Shown here: piece by piece, positions 1 to 7,838 of the stretch
How the letters are laid out: each line of letters starts with the position of its first letter
Numbering within the stretch: the stretch's first letter is position 1
DNA from: Streptomyces sp. CA-210063
Lineage (GTDB): Bacteria; Actinomycetota; Actinomycetes; Streptomycetales; Streptomycetaceae
Assembly (NCBI RefSeq): GCF_024612015.1
Contig: NZ_CP102512.1
Location: 2,914,001 to 2,978,000 of the forward strand
Direction of reading: 5' to 3'
Length of the DNA: 64,000 nt
Position numbers and translations under genes: made by a program
Notes under the pieces: generated by a model
Told to the model about the DNA's origin: nothing
Database searches by the model: none
Seen by the model: only the letters and a program-made list of their open reading frames with translations

Positions 1-1112
1 AGGGCGAGCACATACCGCTCGCCCGCGCGCTGCTGGCGGCCGTCGGCGACACACCGCCCCCGGGGCTGGCCGAGGAGTACGCGCTGTGTGTGATGAACAC
101 GGTCGCCGGGCGCGGTGACGACCCCGGCGAACCCGCGCGCCTCGCGCGCGTGGCGGCCGTACTGCGGGCGCTGGAGGAGCCGTTGCGGCTGCCGTCCACC
201 ATGGTCATCTGGTCGCTCGTCGGCGGTCCGATCCTCTCCGTGGAGGAGGAGATCCGGGCCGTGCAGATGAGCGACGATCCATGGGGCCGGGCGCTCCTGG
301 ACGTCGGCCTCGCCTACCAGGACATGTTCGCGGGGCGCCCCGCCGCGGCGGAGGCGGCCTTCACACGCGCGTTGGGCGGCTTCCGCGCGACCGGCGACCG
401 CTGGGGCATGGCCAACTGCCTGGACCCGCTGGCCTCGTTCGCCGACTGGCGCGGCGACCACGGGCGCGCCCTGGAACTGCTCGACGAGGGCCTGGCGCAC
501 GTCCGGGAGCTTCAGGCACCCGAGGAGACCGCCGACCTGCTCCGCACCCGCGCGGCCGTGCTGCTGCACCGGGGCGACGCCGAGGAGGCCGCCGCCCACT
601 ACACCCGCTCGGCCGCGCTCGCCCGTACCGCCGGCGCGCACGACAAGGTGGCAAGCGCCCGGCGGGGCCTCGGAGACCTGGCCCGGCTCACCGGAGACAC
701 GGCCCACGCGCGCGTGCACTACGAAAACGCCCTGGAGGCCTGTGCGGCGAACTGGTTCAGCGTCGGCGAGACGGTACGCATCCTCATCGGGCTCGGCCGT
801 ACGGCGGCCGCCGAGGGGGACGTCGAGGCGGCCCGCGACTGGTTCGCGCAGGCCGGCTCCCACGCCCTGGACTCCACCGACGTCCTCGCGCGGGCGGAAC
901 TCTCCGAAGCGCTGGCCTCCGTCGCCCCGTCCACCGAGCGCGCCGCCGAACTCCTGGGCGCGGCCACGGCCCTGCGCGGCGCCCGTGTCGAGGGCGACCC
1001 CGATGTCGTACGCACGGAGCGGGACGTACGCGGGCGGCTGTCGCCCGACGCGTACGACCAGGCCTTCGAGCAGGGCCGACGCCTCGGGCCGACGGCGGTC
1101 AGCGAACGGTAG
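1..1112 (+). CDS. TPR-containing regulator/ATPase, C-terminal part (5' truncated by window edge)
   Basis: The frame is open from the first bases of the window and ends at TAG 1110-1112, so only the C-terminal ~370 residues are visible. They are alpha-helical and Ala/Leu/Arg-rich, with repeated TPR-like pairs (for example around WGRALLDVGLAYQDMFAG and DLLRTRAAVLLHRGDAEEAA). The end, ERAAELLGAATALRG, is common in large AfsR/LuxR-type ATP-binding regulators of Streptomyces. The N-terminal DNA-binding and NTPase domains expected for that family are outside the window, so the family is an inference. The next gene starts 35 bp downstream on the same strand and may be co-transcribed or be its target. 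Confidence 0.7.
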   Translation, partial: GEHIPLARALLAAVGDTPPPGLAEEYALCVMNTVAGRGDDPGEPARLARVAAVLRALEEPLRLPSTMVIWSLVGGPILSVEEEIRAVQMSDDPWGRALLDVGLAYQDMFAGRPAAAEAAFTRALGGFRATGDRWGMANCLDPLASFADWRGDHGRALELLDEGLAHVRELQAPEETADLLRTRAAVLLHRGDAEEAAAHYTRSAALARTAGAHDKVASARRGLGDLARLTGDTAHARVHYENALEACAANWFSVGETVRILIGLGRTAAAEGDVEAARDWFAQAGSHALDSTDVLARAELSEALASVAPSTERAAELLGAATALRGARVEGDPDVVRTERDVRGRLSPDAYDQAFEQGRRLGPTAVSER

Positions 1113-1147
1113 GGGGACGGTCAGCGGTCCCGCCGAAGCTGCCGTGC

Positions 1148-2353
1148 ATGACGAACACGACGTACAACCTCGGCCACCTCACCGTCCTGATCTCCGGCGC
1201 CAGCGTCGCCGGTCCGGCCCTCGCCCTGAACCTCGTCCGCCACGGCGCCCGGGTCACCGTCGTCGAGAAGGCGCCCGACCTGCGCGCGGGCGGCTTCGCC
1301 GTCGACTTCCGGGGACACGTGCACCGGAAGGTACTGACCGAGATGGGGATCTGGGACGAGATCCACGCCCGGCAGACCCACATGGGCCGGCAGATCGTCG
1401 TCGACGCGGACGGCTCCCCGAAGGTGGACCTGCCGTCGGAGATGATGAGCGGCGACGTGGAGATCTTCCGCGGCGAGCTGGCCCGCATCATGTACGAACG
1501 CACCCGGGACCACGTCGAGTACGTGTTCGGCGACTCGATCGCCACGCTCACCGACACACCGCACGGTGTGGACGTCACCTTCGAGAAGGGCCCGGCCCAC
1601 CGCTTCGACCTGGTGATCGGCGCGGACGGCCTCCACTCCCACACCCGCTCCCTCGTCTTCGGCGACGCGTCCCGCCATCTGCGCTTCCTCGACCACTACG
1701 TGGCCGGCTTCGCCGTCCCCAACGACCTGGGCCTGGACCGCACCGGCCGGCTCTACAGCGAGCCCGGCCGCGCGATCGCCCTCGGCAACTACGACGGCGA
1801 CCCGGACCGCGCCGGCGCGTTGCTGGTCTTCCGCTCCGGGCGGCTGTCGTACGACCGCCGGGACGTCGCCGCGCAGAAGCGGATCCTCGCCGAGCGGTTC
1901 GCGGGCATGGGCTGGGAGGGGCCGAACGTCCTCAAGGCGCTGGAGGCGGCCGACGACCTGTACTTCGACGCGATCGCCCAGATCCACGTCGACCGGCTCA
2001 CGAAGGGCCGGGTGGCGCTGCTCGGGGACGCGGGGTACGGCGCCACGATGGGTGGCATGGGCACCGGTGTGGCGATCGTCGGCGCCTACGTCCTGGCCGG
2101 TGAACTCGCCCTGGCGGGCGGGGATCACCGTACGGCGTTCGCCGCGTACGAGGGCCGGATCCGGGACTTCGCCAAGGGCTGCCAGAAGACCTCGGGCAAC
2201 GCGGGCCCGTTCTTCGCGCCGCCCACCGAGCGGCGGATCCGCAGCCGGGACCGTATGTACCGCCTGCTCGCCTCCCGCCCGCTGGCAGCCTTCTTCAAGC
2301 GACTCACCGAGAAGTCGGCGACCGACATCAGGCTGCCGGAGTACCCCGGGTGA
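1148..2353 (+). CDS. FAD-dependent monooxygenase (UbiH/TetX-like)
   Basis: A 401-residue flavoprotein of the class A aromatic hydroxylase type, which uses NAD(P)H and O2 to hydroxylate small substrates in the cytoplasm. The N-terminal dinucleotide-binding motif ISGASVAGP lies at residues 15-23, the second FAD/NADPH motif GADG at about 158-161, and the FAD ribityl motif LLGDAGYG at about 291-298. Length and motif order match TetX-like and other small-substrate FAD monooxygenases. The ATG at 1148 gives the conserved beta-alpha-beta fold directly; upstream in-frame sequence reads through a shadow of the preceding gene. The TGA stop lies inside the 5-bp duplication made by the mobile unit inserted immediately downstream, so the protein end is preserved. 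The substrate cannot be predicted. Confidence 0.88.
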   Translation: MTNTTYNLGHLTVLISGASVAGPALALNLVRHGARVTVVEKAPDLRAGGFAVDFRGHVHRKVLTEMGIWDEIHARQTHMGRQIVVDADGSPKVDLPSEMMSGDVEIFRGELARIMYERTRDHVEYVFGDSIATLTDTPHGVDVTFEKGPAHRFDLVIGADGLHSHTRSLVFGDASRHLRFLDHYVAGFAVPNDLGLDRTGRLYSEPGRAIALGNYDGDPDRAGALLVFRSGRLSYDRRDVAAQKRILAERFAGMGWEGPNVLKALEAADDLYFDAIAQIHVDRLTKGRVALLGDAGYGATMGGMGTGVAIVGAYVLAGELALAGGDHRTAFAAYEGRIRDFAKGCQKTSGNAGPFFAPPTERRIRSRDRMYRLLASRPLAAFFKRLTEKSATDIRLPEYPG

Positions 2354-2366
2354 GCTTGATCCTTAA
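2350..2366. repeat. Left end of mobile unit: target duplication GTGAG plus terminal inverted repeat
   Basis: GTGAG (2350-2354) is followed by CTTGATCCTTAA (2355-2366). The 12-mer is the exact reverse complement of TTAAGGATCAAG at 4897-4908, which is itself followed by GTGAG at 4909-4913. Perfect inverted ends flanked by identical 5-bp direct repeats are the signature of a transposition event. The stop codon of the upstream monooxygenase is within the duplication. Confidence 0.85.
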
Positions 2367-2499
2367 CGACCAGCCGACCTGTGAGGCGTCCCAACAAATC
2401 TCAGCCGTGCGGATCTGTTGCCTGTTGTCCGGGAACCCGATCGCGGCCACCTCGGAGACAGGCTCGGGCTCTGCGAAACCGTGGTCAGGCAGGGGCAGC

Positions 2500-2835
2500 T
2501 CAACTGTGCTGGACACGGCCCGGCTTTGCGCGCCCACTGCGCACGAGCTTCCAGAGCAGCCCCAGGGTCAGGGACTGAAGGACGGCGCTGACGGCCAGGA
2601 TGACGACCGAGAGTTCCTGGGACGGCTTCGCGAACCCGCCGATCGCCTCGGCGAACTCCATGAGCAACAGGGCCGTGGGAGAGGTCACCATGAGGACATA
2701 GAGCCCTGCGAATTCTTGGGGGCCCTCGATGAGGGCAGCGATTACCTCGAACACCGTGACCGCTCCGACAACTCCCAGGTAGACGGCGGAAAGAGGGTTG
2801 GCGAAGGCGATACGAAACAGCTTGCGCGCGATCAT
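2500..2835 (-). CDS. Small integral membrane protein (resembles SCO4225 family)
   Basis: A 111-residue hydrophobic protein with three or four predicted membrane segments: roughly residues 12-34 (NPLSAVYLGVVGAVTVFEVI), 45-63 (FAGLYVLMVTSPTALLLM) and 76-98 (LSVVILAVSAVLQSLTLGLL). It recalls the small SCO4225-type membrane proteins of Streptomyces, whose role is unknown. The ATG at 2835 is chosen because the minus strand carries GGGGGAG four bases before it; the longer form starting upstream lacks a ribosome site. The gene lies inside the mobile unit and points away from the methyltransferase gene, so it is probable passenger DNA. No partner is evident. Confidence 0.65.
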   Translation of the reverse strand: MIARKLFRIAFANPLSAVYLGVVGAVTVFEVIAALIEGPQEFAGLYVLMVTSPTALLLMEFAEAIGGFAKPSQELSVVILAVSAVLQSLTLGLLWKLVRSGRAKPGRVQHS

Positions 2836-3241
2836 GAGGCTCCCCCGGCAGGTGATGTGGTCCCTCATGTTCCTGAAGAGCATGAGGCCGTGGCATGGGT
2901 ACGCGTACTCACTTCACTGCGTACGAAGCTCAGGCGCCTCTGCGTACGGTCACCACGCTGGCCCGTCATGTCTTTCCGCACGTGCACGCCTCGGTCGTAC
3001 TGGTTTTGTATGTGGGAGCTGACACCACTTGTCGCTCAGAGCGGGGAACGCCCCGTTTCTCCGGAGGCCGGTGTTGCTGAGTTCTGGCAACACTCGGGGC
3101 CTTGCGGTGGGAGCCTGGCGGTGCTCTGCGGGATGAGGGTGCGATGGCCTCTCATCAGGGCCCGGTCAATCGCTTGCGCTGGACGCGGATCTCGCCGTGC
3201 ACTGCTGACAACTCCTCTCCGCCCCCGGAAAGATCACGGGC
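2836..3241. other. Intergenic DNA between the two cargo genes
   Basis: About 400 bp between divergently transcribed genes inside the mobile unit. It should hold both promoters. I see no convincing -35/-10 pair, no strong palindrome and no conserved frame. A 61-codon open frame at 2895-3080 exists but has no recognisable features. Confidence 0.4.
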
Positions 3242-4000
3242 ATGGCATCCCACGCGAACCAAGCCCGCGCCCTGTCCTTCGACACTGTTGCCACTCAGTA
3301 CGCTGCCACCCGGCCGGACTATCCGTCGGCCCTCTTCGACGCCGTTGAGGAACTCGCCGGCCGACCGCTGGCCGGCGCCGACGTGCTGGACTGTGGAGCC
3401 GGCACCGGCATCGCCACTCGGCTGATGCGCGAACGAGGCGCCCACGTCGTCGCCCTGGAGCCGGGCGCCGGTATGGCGGCCGGGCTGCGCGCGGCCGAGC
3501 CGGAGATCCCGCTGGTGCGGGGCGAGGGGAACCGCCTGCCATTCGCCGCCGACAGGTTCGACGTGATCACCTACGCCCAAGCCTGGCACTGGACCGACCC
3601 GGCCCGCTCCGTCCCCGAAGCGCTGCGTGTGTTACGCCCGCACGGCGTGCTGGCCCTGTGGTGGAACCAGGCCGACGTCCGCGTCCCGTGGGTCGCGGCG
3701 GAGGATGCCCGACTCGCGCCCTTCACCCGCAACTACCCGGCAACCGTGGCCGAGCTGCTCGTCTCGTTCCCGGTCCACGTGGTTACCCGCGAGATCCCGT
3801 GGTCGCGCCGGATCACCGTCGAGGAGCACACCAGATACCTCGCCACCCACTCGCACTTCGCGGTCATGGACCCCGTCGAGCGGGCCGAACTCCTCGACAT
3901 GAACCGCACCGCACTGGCTCGGATCTTCCCCGAAGGCGAGCTCGACGAGCCATATCTGTGCGGCCTGACCGTCGTGCGATCAGCCACCGCCCACACCTGA
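3242..4000 (+). CDS. Class I SAM-dependent methyltransferase
   Basis: A 252-residue cytosolic methyltransferase with the Rossmann-type methyltransferase-11 fold. Motif I is VLDCGAGTG at residues 48-56, followed by the acidic end of strand 2 (VALEPG). Motif IV is DVITYAQAWHWTDP, and the post-motif LRPHGVLALWW is typical. The AWHW signature is common in the UbiE/YcgJ-like subgroup that methylates small molecules; the acceptor is unknown. The ATG at 3242 gives the family N-terminus FDTVATQYAATRPDYP. The gene lies between the ends of the mobile unit and is probably cargo; codon use is normal for the genome. Confidence 0.85.
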   Translation: MASHANQARALSFDTVATQYAATRPDYPSALFDAVEELAGRPLAGADVLDCGAGTGIATRLMRERGAHVVALEPGAGMAAGLRAAEPEIPLVRGEGNRLPFAADRFDVITYAQAWHWTDPARSVPEALRVLRPHGVLALWWNQADVRVPWVAAEDARLAPFTRNYPATVAELLVSFPVHVVTREIPWSRRITVEEHTRYLATHSHFAVMDPVERAELLDMNRTALARIFPEGELDEPYLCGLTVVRSATAHT

Positions 4001-4129
4001 ACGGAACCCAGCGCCCACAGACACCTCAGCGCCACCAAGGTCACCTCAGAACACCCACAGTGCTGCGGAACCGTCAGGCCCTGAGCGTTGTCAGTTCTCA
4101 TCGACATTGCCGAGCCACTTGATCACTAA
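4001..4129. other. Short intergenic stretch before the transposase remnant
   Basis: Sequence between the methyltransferase stop and the first recognisable transposase-like codons. It is rich in ACC/CAC runs and has no supported feature. The junction between cargo and IS sequence should lie in or near here. Confidence 0.3.
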
Positions 4130-4900
4130 GTGCTGCCCGAAACCGTCGACAAACGTTGCTCACTCTCGCTTACGAAACCAGTCGTACGGACGACCCGGCC
4201 GCCAGCCACGCCTGTCACCGCGCGCCTCAACTCCGATGTCGTCCCGTGGCCACTCTTTGGAGTGACCACAGGGCATGAGGGGGCATTCCTCGTCATCCTG
4301 GACCCTCCGACGAGCGCGGGACAAGGGGTGGGTTCCGCCTGGATCGACCACCACAGCGAACTCCCCGTCGTCGAGGGCACCTTAATCCGGCTGGAGGTCG
4401 ATCACCTGCCCCGTGACCGCGAGGCGCCACCGGTCTGGCTGTGGTCCTCCGCCACCGGCGCAAGCCCGGCCGACGTCGACTTCGTCTGGTCGAGCTACCT
4501 GCGCAGATTCGACCTGGAGCACACGTTTCGCCTGTTCAAGCAGTCCCTCGGCTGGGCCCGTCCCCGCATGCGCGACCCGCAGGCGGCGGACCGCTGGACC
4601 TGGATCGTCATCGTCGCGCACACCCAACTCCGCCTCGCCGCACCGCTGACCATCGACGTGCGCAAGCCCTGGGAGAAGACCACCCGCCCCGGCACCGTTC
4701 TCACACCGACCCGCGTCCGACGCGGCTTCCGGCACCTCCGGCCCCACTTGCCCTGCCCGGCCCGGGTGCCCAAACCCAGCCGGGCAGGCCCCTGACGCCC
4801 ACCCGGCTCCAAGAACCGGCACCCCGCCACCTACCAGGACGTGGGCAAAACCATCAAACGACCCAGCACCCTCTACGAACGCGACCGGGCGAGACCTTAA
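4130..4900 (+). pseudogene. Transposase C-terminal remnant with an in-frame stop
   Basis: The frame encodes the C-terminal part of a DDE-type Streptomyces transposase. ELPVVEGTLIRLEVDHLP, VWLWSSATGA and RFDLEHTFRLFKQSLGW (which includes the catalytic-type E of DLEHTF) read well. TGA at 4793-4795 interrupts it. Reading on in the same frame gives RPPGSKNRHPATYQDVGKT and ends at TAA 4898-4900 inside the right inverted repeat, so the TGA most likely replaced a Gly codon (GGA). The N-terminal ~60% of the protein is missing and the first ~60 codons are poorly recognisable. The enzyme cannot be active from this copy; family membership is from recall of similar transposases. Confidence 0.75.
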
Positions 4901-4913
4901 GGATCAAGGTGAG
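4897..4913. repeat. Right end of mobile unit: terminal inverted repeat plus target duplication GTGAG
   Basis: TTAAGGATCAAG (4897-4908) mirrors the left end at 2355-2366 and is followed by GTGAG (4909-4913), matching 2350-2354. The transposase stop codon TAA (4898-4900) is within the repeat. Confidence 0.85.
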
Positions 4914-4987
4914 GGTCTGTGGACAAACCCCCGCCTGCGCCCCGCCCTCCGGCACGCACGCCCGCCCTTCGGGCGGACGACGGGGGT

Positions 4988-5806
4988 TCATCCACGGGCC
5001 CTCAGGGCCCAGCCGTGGTCCACGGGCCCGATGCCCCCGCCGAGCGCGAACCCGGCGGCGATCGCCCCGGTGACGTACTCCTTGGCCGCCGCCACCGCCT
5101 CCGGCACGGTCTGCCCCTTCGCGAGCTGCGACGCGATCGCGGAGGCGAGGGTGCAGCCCGTGCCGTGCGTGTGCCGGTTGTCGTATCTGGGGGCCCGCAG
5201 CCAGTGTTCCTCGGAGCCGTCGGTGAGCAGGTCCACAGCCTGGTCCCCTCCCACCCGCCCCGCGTCACCGGACAGGTGCCCGCCCTTGATCAGCGCCCAT
5301 CGGGGCCCGTACACCAGCAAGGCCTCGGCCGCCTCACGCATCCCGGCCTCCGACTGGACCTGGATGCCGGTGAGTTGGGCGACCTCGTCCAGGTTGGGGG
5401 TCGCCACGGTCGCCACCGGCAGCAGTCGCGTCCGTACGGAGTCCAGCGCGGAGGCGGCGAGCAGCGGGTCGCCGTGCTTGGAGACGCCGACCGGGTCGAC
5501 GACGACCGGCGTACCGGTGGTGGCGAGCAACTCGGCGACGGCTTCGACGAGTTCGGCCGAGGCGAGCATGCCGGTCTTGACCGCCTGGACGCCGATGTCG
5601 TCGACGACACTGCGGTACTGGGCCCGGACGGCCTCCACCGGAAGCTCCCAAGCGCCCTGCACGCCGAGGGAGTTCTGCGCGGTGACGGCCGTGACGACGC
5701 TCATGCCGTGCACCCCGAGCGCGAGCATCGTCTTCAGGTCGGCCTGGATGCCGGCCCCGCCGCCGGAGTCGGAGCCCGCCACCGTCAGAACCCTGGGGAG
5801 GTTCAT
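4988..5806 (-). CDS. thiD: Hydroxymethylpyrimidine/phosphomethylpyrimidine kinase ThiD
   Basis: A 272-residue ribokinase-fold enzyme that phosphorylates HMP and HMP-P to HMP-PP for thiamine synthesis. The N-terminal signature [17 protein letters not shown] is at residues 10-26, the substrate-pocket VKTGML follows, and the C-terminal anion-hole motif [13 protein letters not shown] is intact. Its ATG (5806) overlaps the TGA of thiL (ATGA, 5803-5806), indicating translational coupling in a thiL-thiD operon. I see no TPP-riboswitch-like structure upstream of the operon. Family assignment is secure. Confidence 0.95.
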   Translation of the reverse strand: MNLPRVLTVAGSDSGGGAGIQADLKTMLALGVHGMSVVTAVTAQNSLGVQGAWELPVEAVRAQYRSVVDDIGVQAVKTGMLASAELVEAVAELLATTGTPVVVDPVGVSKHGDPLLAASALDSVRTRLLPVATVATPNLDEVAQLTGIQVQSEAGMREAAEALLVYGPRWALIKGGHLSGDAGRVGGDQAVDLLTDGSEEHWLRAPRYDNRHTHGTGCTLASAIASQLAKGQTVPEAVAAAKEYVTGAIAAGFALGGGIGPVDHGWALRARG

Positions 5807-6768
5807 GACTCGATGTCCGCGAAGTGGTCCCAGCCGCCCTTGCTGGTCCAGGGCGCCCCGTCCACGGTCACCTGGGGCAGCGCCGACGGGTTGAGGACCT
5901 CGCCGATCACCTTCCACCGCGCGGGCAGCTTCACGTCCGGCGGGAAGGTCGCCACGATCGCGTGGTCCTCGCCGCCGGTGAGCACCCACTGGATCGGGTC
6001 GACGCCGACGGCCTGCCCGATGTCGTTCATCTGGGACGGGATGTCGATCGCGCCGGAGCGGATGTCGATCCGGCACTTGCTCGCCTCCGCGATGTGCCCC
6101 AGATCCGCGATCAGCCCGTCGCTGACGTCGCACATCGCGGTCGCGCCGAGGGAGGCGGCGGCCGGCCCCGCGTGGTACGGCGGCTCGGGGCGCCGGTGGG
6201 CCTCCACGAAGGCGCGGGGCGAGCGGAAGCCGCGGGAGAGCACCGCGTGCCCGGCGGCGGACCAGCCGAGCCAGCCGGTGACAGCCACGACATCGCCGGG
6301 CTGGGCTCCGCCCCTGGTCACGGGCTCGTGGTTGCGCAGATCACCGAGCGCGGTGATCGAGATCATGATGGTGTCACCGCGGACGACGTCACCGCCCACG
6401 ACGGCCGCGCCGGCCACCTGGCACTCGTCGCGCAGGCCGTCCATCAGCTCGGTGGCCCAGGTCACCGGGAGTTCGACGGGGGCGACCAGACCGAGGAGCA
6501 GCGCGGTGGGTACGGCGCCCATGGCGGCGATGTCCGCGAGGTTCTGCGCCGCCGCCTTGCGGCCCACGTCGTACGCCGTGGACCAGTCGCGGCGGAAGTG
6601 CCGCCCCTCGAGGAGGATGTCGGTGCTCGCCACGACCCTGCGGTCCGGCGCGGCCACCACGGCGGCGTCGTCGCCGGGACCGACCCGGACCGCCGGGGTG
6701 GTGGTGAGCCGGGAGGTGAGCTCCCTGATGAGCCCGAACTCCCCCAGCTCTCCCACGGTGCCCTTCAT
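5803..6768 (-). CDS. thiL: Thiamine-monophosphate kinase ThiL
   Basis: A 321-residue enzyme converting thiamine phosphate to thiamine pyrophosphate with ATP, the last step of the pathway. It belongs to the PurM/ThiL/HypE superfamily. GPGDDAAVV at residues 30-38 supplies the Mg-ATP aspartates. [35 protein letters not shown] and LTGGEDH follow in the expected order. The ATG at 6768 is chosen because the conserved [10 protein letters not shown]-terminus begins right after it; the open frame upstream continues without a family match. Four-base overlap with thiD. Confidence 0.94.
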   Translation of the reverse strand: MKGTVGELGEFGLIRELTSRLTTTPAVRVGPGDDAAVVAAPDRRVVASTDILLEGRHFRRDWSTAYDVGRKAAAQNLADIAAMGAVPTALLLGLVAPVELPVTWATELMDGLRDECQVAGAAVVGGDVVRGDTIMISITALGDLRNHEPVTRGGAQPGDVVAVTGWLGWSAAGHAVLSRGFRSPRAFVEAHRRPEPPYHAGPAAASLGATAMCDVSDGLIADLGHIAEASKCRIDIRSGAIDIPSQMNDIGQAVGVDPIQWVLTGGEDHAIVATFPPDVKLPARWKVIGEVLNPSALPQVTVDGAPWTSKGGWDHFADIES

Positions 6769-6995
6769 CGTCGTATCGCCCCTTCTTGTGCCGCTTCCAG
6801 TGTCACAGGCGCCCGGTCGCGGGCCGTTCTCGTCCTCGGTACGGTCGAGTGGACCGTCAACTTCCGTCGTCCCCGCACCCCGGTGCGTGCGGCGCGGCCT
6901 CCAGGGGTCTCCCCCTGGCGCGTGACGACGCGATACCGTGGCGTTCCTTTTCCCGACATGATCCACATGATCCTCGTGGCCGCCCTGGAGGTTCC

Positions 6996-7229
6996 GTGGT
7001 ACAGGCGTACATCCTGATCCAGACGGAGGTCGGCAAGGCGTCGACCGTCGCCGACACGATCAGCAAGATCCCTGGGGTCATCCAGGCCGAGGACGTGACG
7101 GGTCCGTACGACGTCATCGTGCGCGCCCAGGCCGACACCGTCGACGACCTCGGCCGACTGGTGGTCGCGAAGGTCCAGCAAGTGGACGGCATCACCCGTA
7201 CCCTGACCTGCCCGGTCGTGCACCTGTAG
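6996..7229 (+). CDS. Stand-alone Lrp/AsnC ligand-binding (RAM) domain protein
   Basis: A 77-residue protein consisting only of the alpha/beta RAM (AsnC C-terminal) domain: VVQAYILIQTEVGKA, then KIPGVIQAEDVTGPYDVIVRA and GITRTLTCPVVHL. There is no helix-turn-helix, so it probably binds an amino acid and acts as a sensor or partner of full-length Lrp proteins rather than as a DNA binder. GTG at 6996 follows CTGGAGG with good spacing. It is divergent from thiL across a short intergenic region. Confidence 0.88.
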   Translation: MVQAYILIQTEVGKASTVADTISKIPGVIQAEDVTGPYDVIVRAQADTVDDLGRLVVAKVQQVDGITRTLTCPVVHL

Positions 7230-7249
7230 CCCCCGTCTACCCTTGGCCG

Positions 7250-7771
7250 GTGAACTCGTCGCGTCACCGGCACCCCGCTCGCCTCGGGCTGCCCGTCCTG
7301 GCCATGTCGTTGATCGCCGTCGTGGGCTGCTCCTCAGCAGACGACGGCAGCTCGGCGGCGGTTCCCAGCGCTGGGGCCGCCGCCGTGAAACTGTGCCGGA
7401 ACCTGGACGAGGTGTTGCCGCGCGAGGTGGACGGTCTCAGCCGCCAGGATCCACAGCCGGCCTCCGAGCTGACGGCGGGCTGGGGTGACGCGGTGATCAT
7501 ACTGCGCTGTGGTGTCCCTCAGCCGCCCAAGATGATCGACTCCAAGGTGGCCGAGGGCCGCGACGCCGATGCGGTGGCCGGGGCCGTCGACGGGGTCGAC
7601 TGGCTGATGGAGAAGCGGGACGGTGGCGGGTACCGCTTCACCACCGCCAACCGCTCCGCGTACGTGGAGGTGTCGGTGTCGGCGGAGAGGGCCGACGAGG
7701 ACACGTCGCCGATACTTGTGGCGTTCGCGCCGGCGATCAAGAAGGCAGTACCTGTAGGAGTGGCCGACTGA
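7250..7771 (+). CDS. DUF3515 lipoprotein
   Basis: A 173-residue exported protein. A basic N-terminus (residues 1-12) and hydrophobic stretch (13-26) lead to a lipobox VVGC with the acylated Cys at residue 27. The remainder (KLCRNLDEVLPREVDG, GDAVIILRCGVPQPP, DGVDWLMEKRDGGGYRFTT) matches DUF3515, of unknown function. The two remaining cysteines (in KLC and LRC) may form a disulphide. GTG start 20 bp after the Lrp-like gene suggests co-transcription. Confidence 0.85.
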   Translation: MNSSRHRHPARLGLPVLAMSLIAVVGCSSADDGSSAAVPSAGAAAVKLCRNLDEVLPREVDGLSRQDPQPASELTAGWGDAVIILRCGVPQPPKMIDSKVAEGRDADAVAGAVDGVDWLMEKRDGGGYRFTTANRSAYVEVSVSAERADEDTSPILVAFAPAIKKAVPVGVAD

Positions 7772-7784
7772 AGCGCGCCTCATA

Positions 7785-7832
7785 GGGGCGCGGGGAACTG
7801 CGCGACAAGCCACAACGGACCCGCAGTCGGCG
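7785..7832 (+). repeat. Dispersed Streptomyces intergenic repeat, copy 1
   Basis: Begins GGGGCGCGGGGAACTGCGCG and continues ACAAGCCACAACGG with a final CCGCAG box. Related copies occur at about 11933, 16431, 33222, 33286, 47953, 48049 and 51883 of this window, always outside genes and near gene 3' ends. Confidence 0.75.
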
Positions 7833-7838
7833 AACGAC

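Larger units (their letters stand above)
2355..4908. mobile_element. IS-like mobile unit with cargo genes and decayed transposase
   Basis: A 2,554-bp unit bounded by 12-bp perfect terminal inverted repeats and a 5-bp target-site duplication. The transposase reading frame ends with TAA inside the right inverted repeat, as in many insertion sequences. The left end is not followed by a transposase 5' half. Instead there is a small membrane-protein gene (minus strand), about 400 bp of non-coding DNA and a methyltransferase gene. The unit is therefore an IS whose interior has been replaced, or a small transposon carrying passengers; which of the two cannot be told from one copy. Confidence 0.75.

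Noticed and set aside
2895..3080. 61-codon frame inside the mobile unit
   Set aside because: No ribosome site or conserved pattern; partly overlaps the probable promoter of the membrane protein gene. Kept as undecided intergenic DNA.
4988..6966. Long plus-strand open frames across thiD and thiL (for example 4919-6925)
   Set aside because: They are GC-rich shadows of thiL/thiD on the opposite strand, without any domain sense.
6769..6995. TPP riboswitch upstream of thiL
   Set aside because: No CTGAGA-type conserved core or paired stems seen; thiL and thiD are commonly unregulated by it in this genus.
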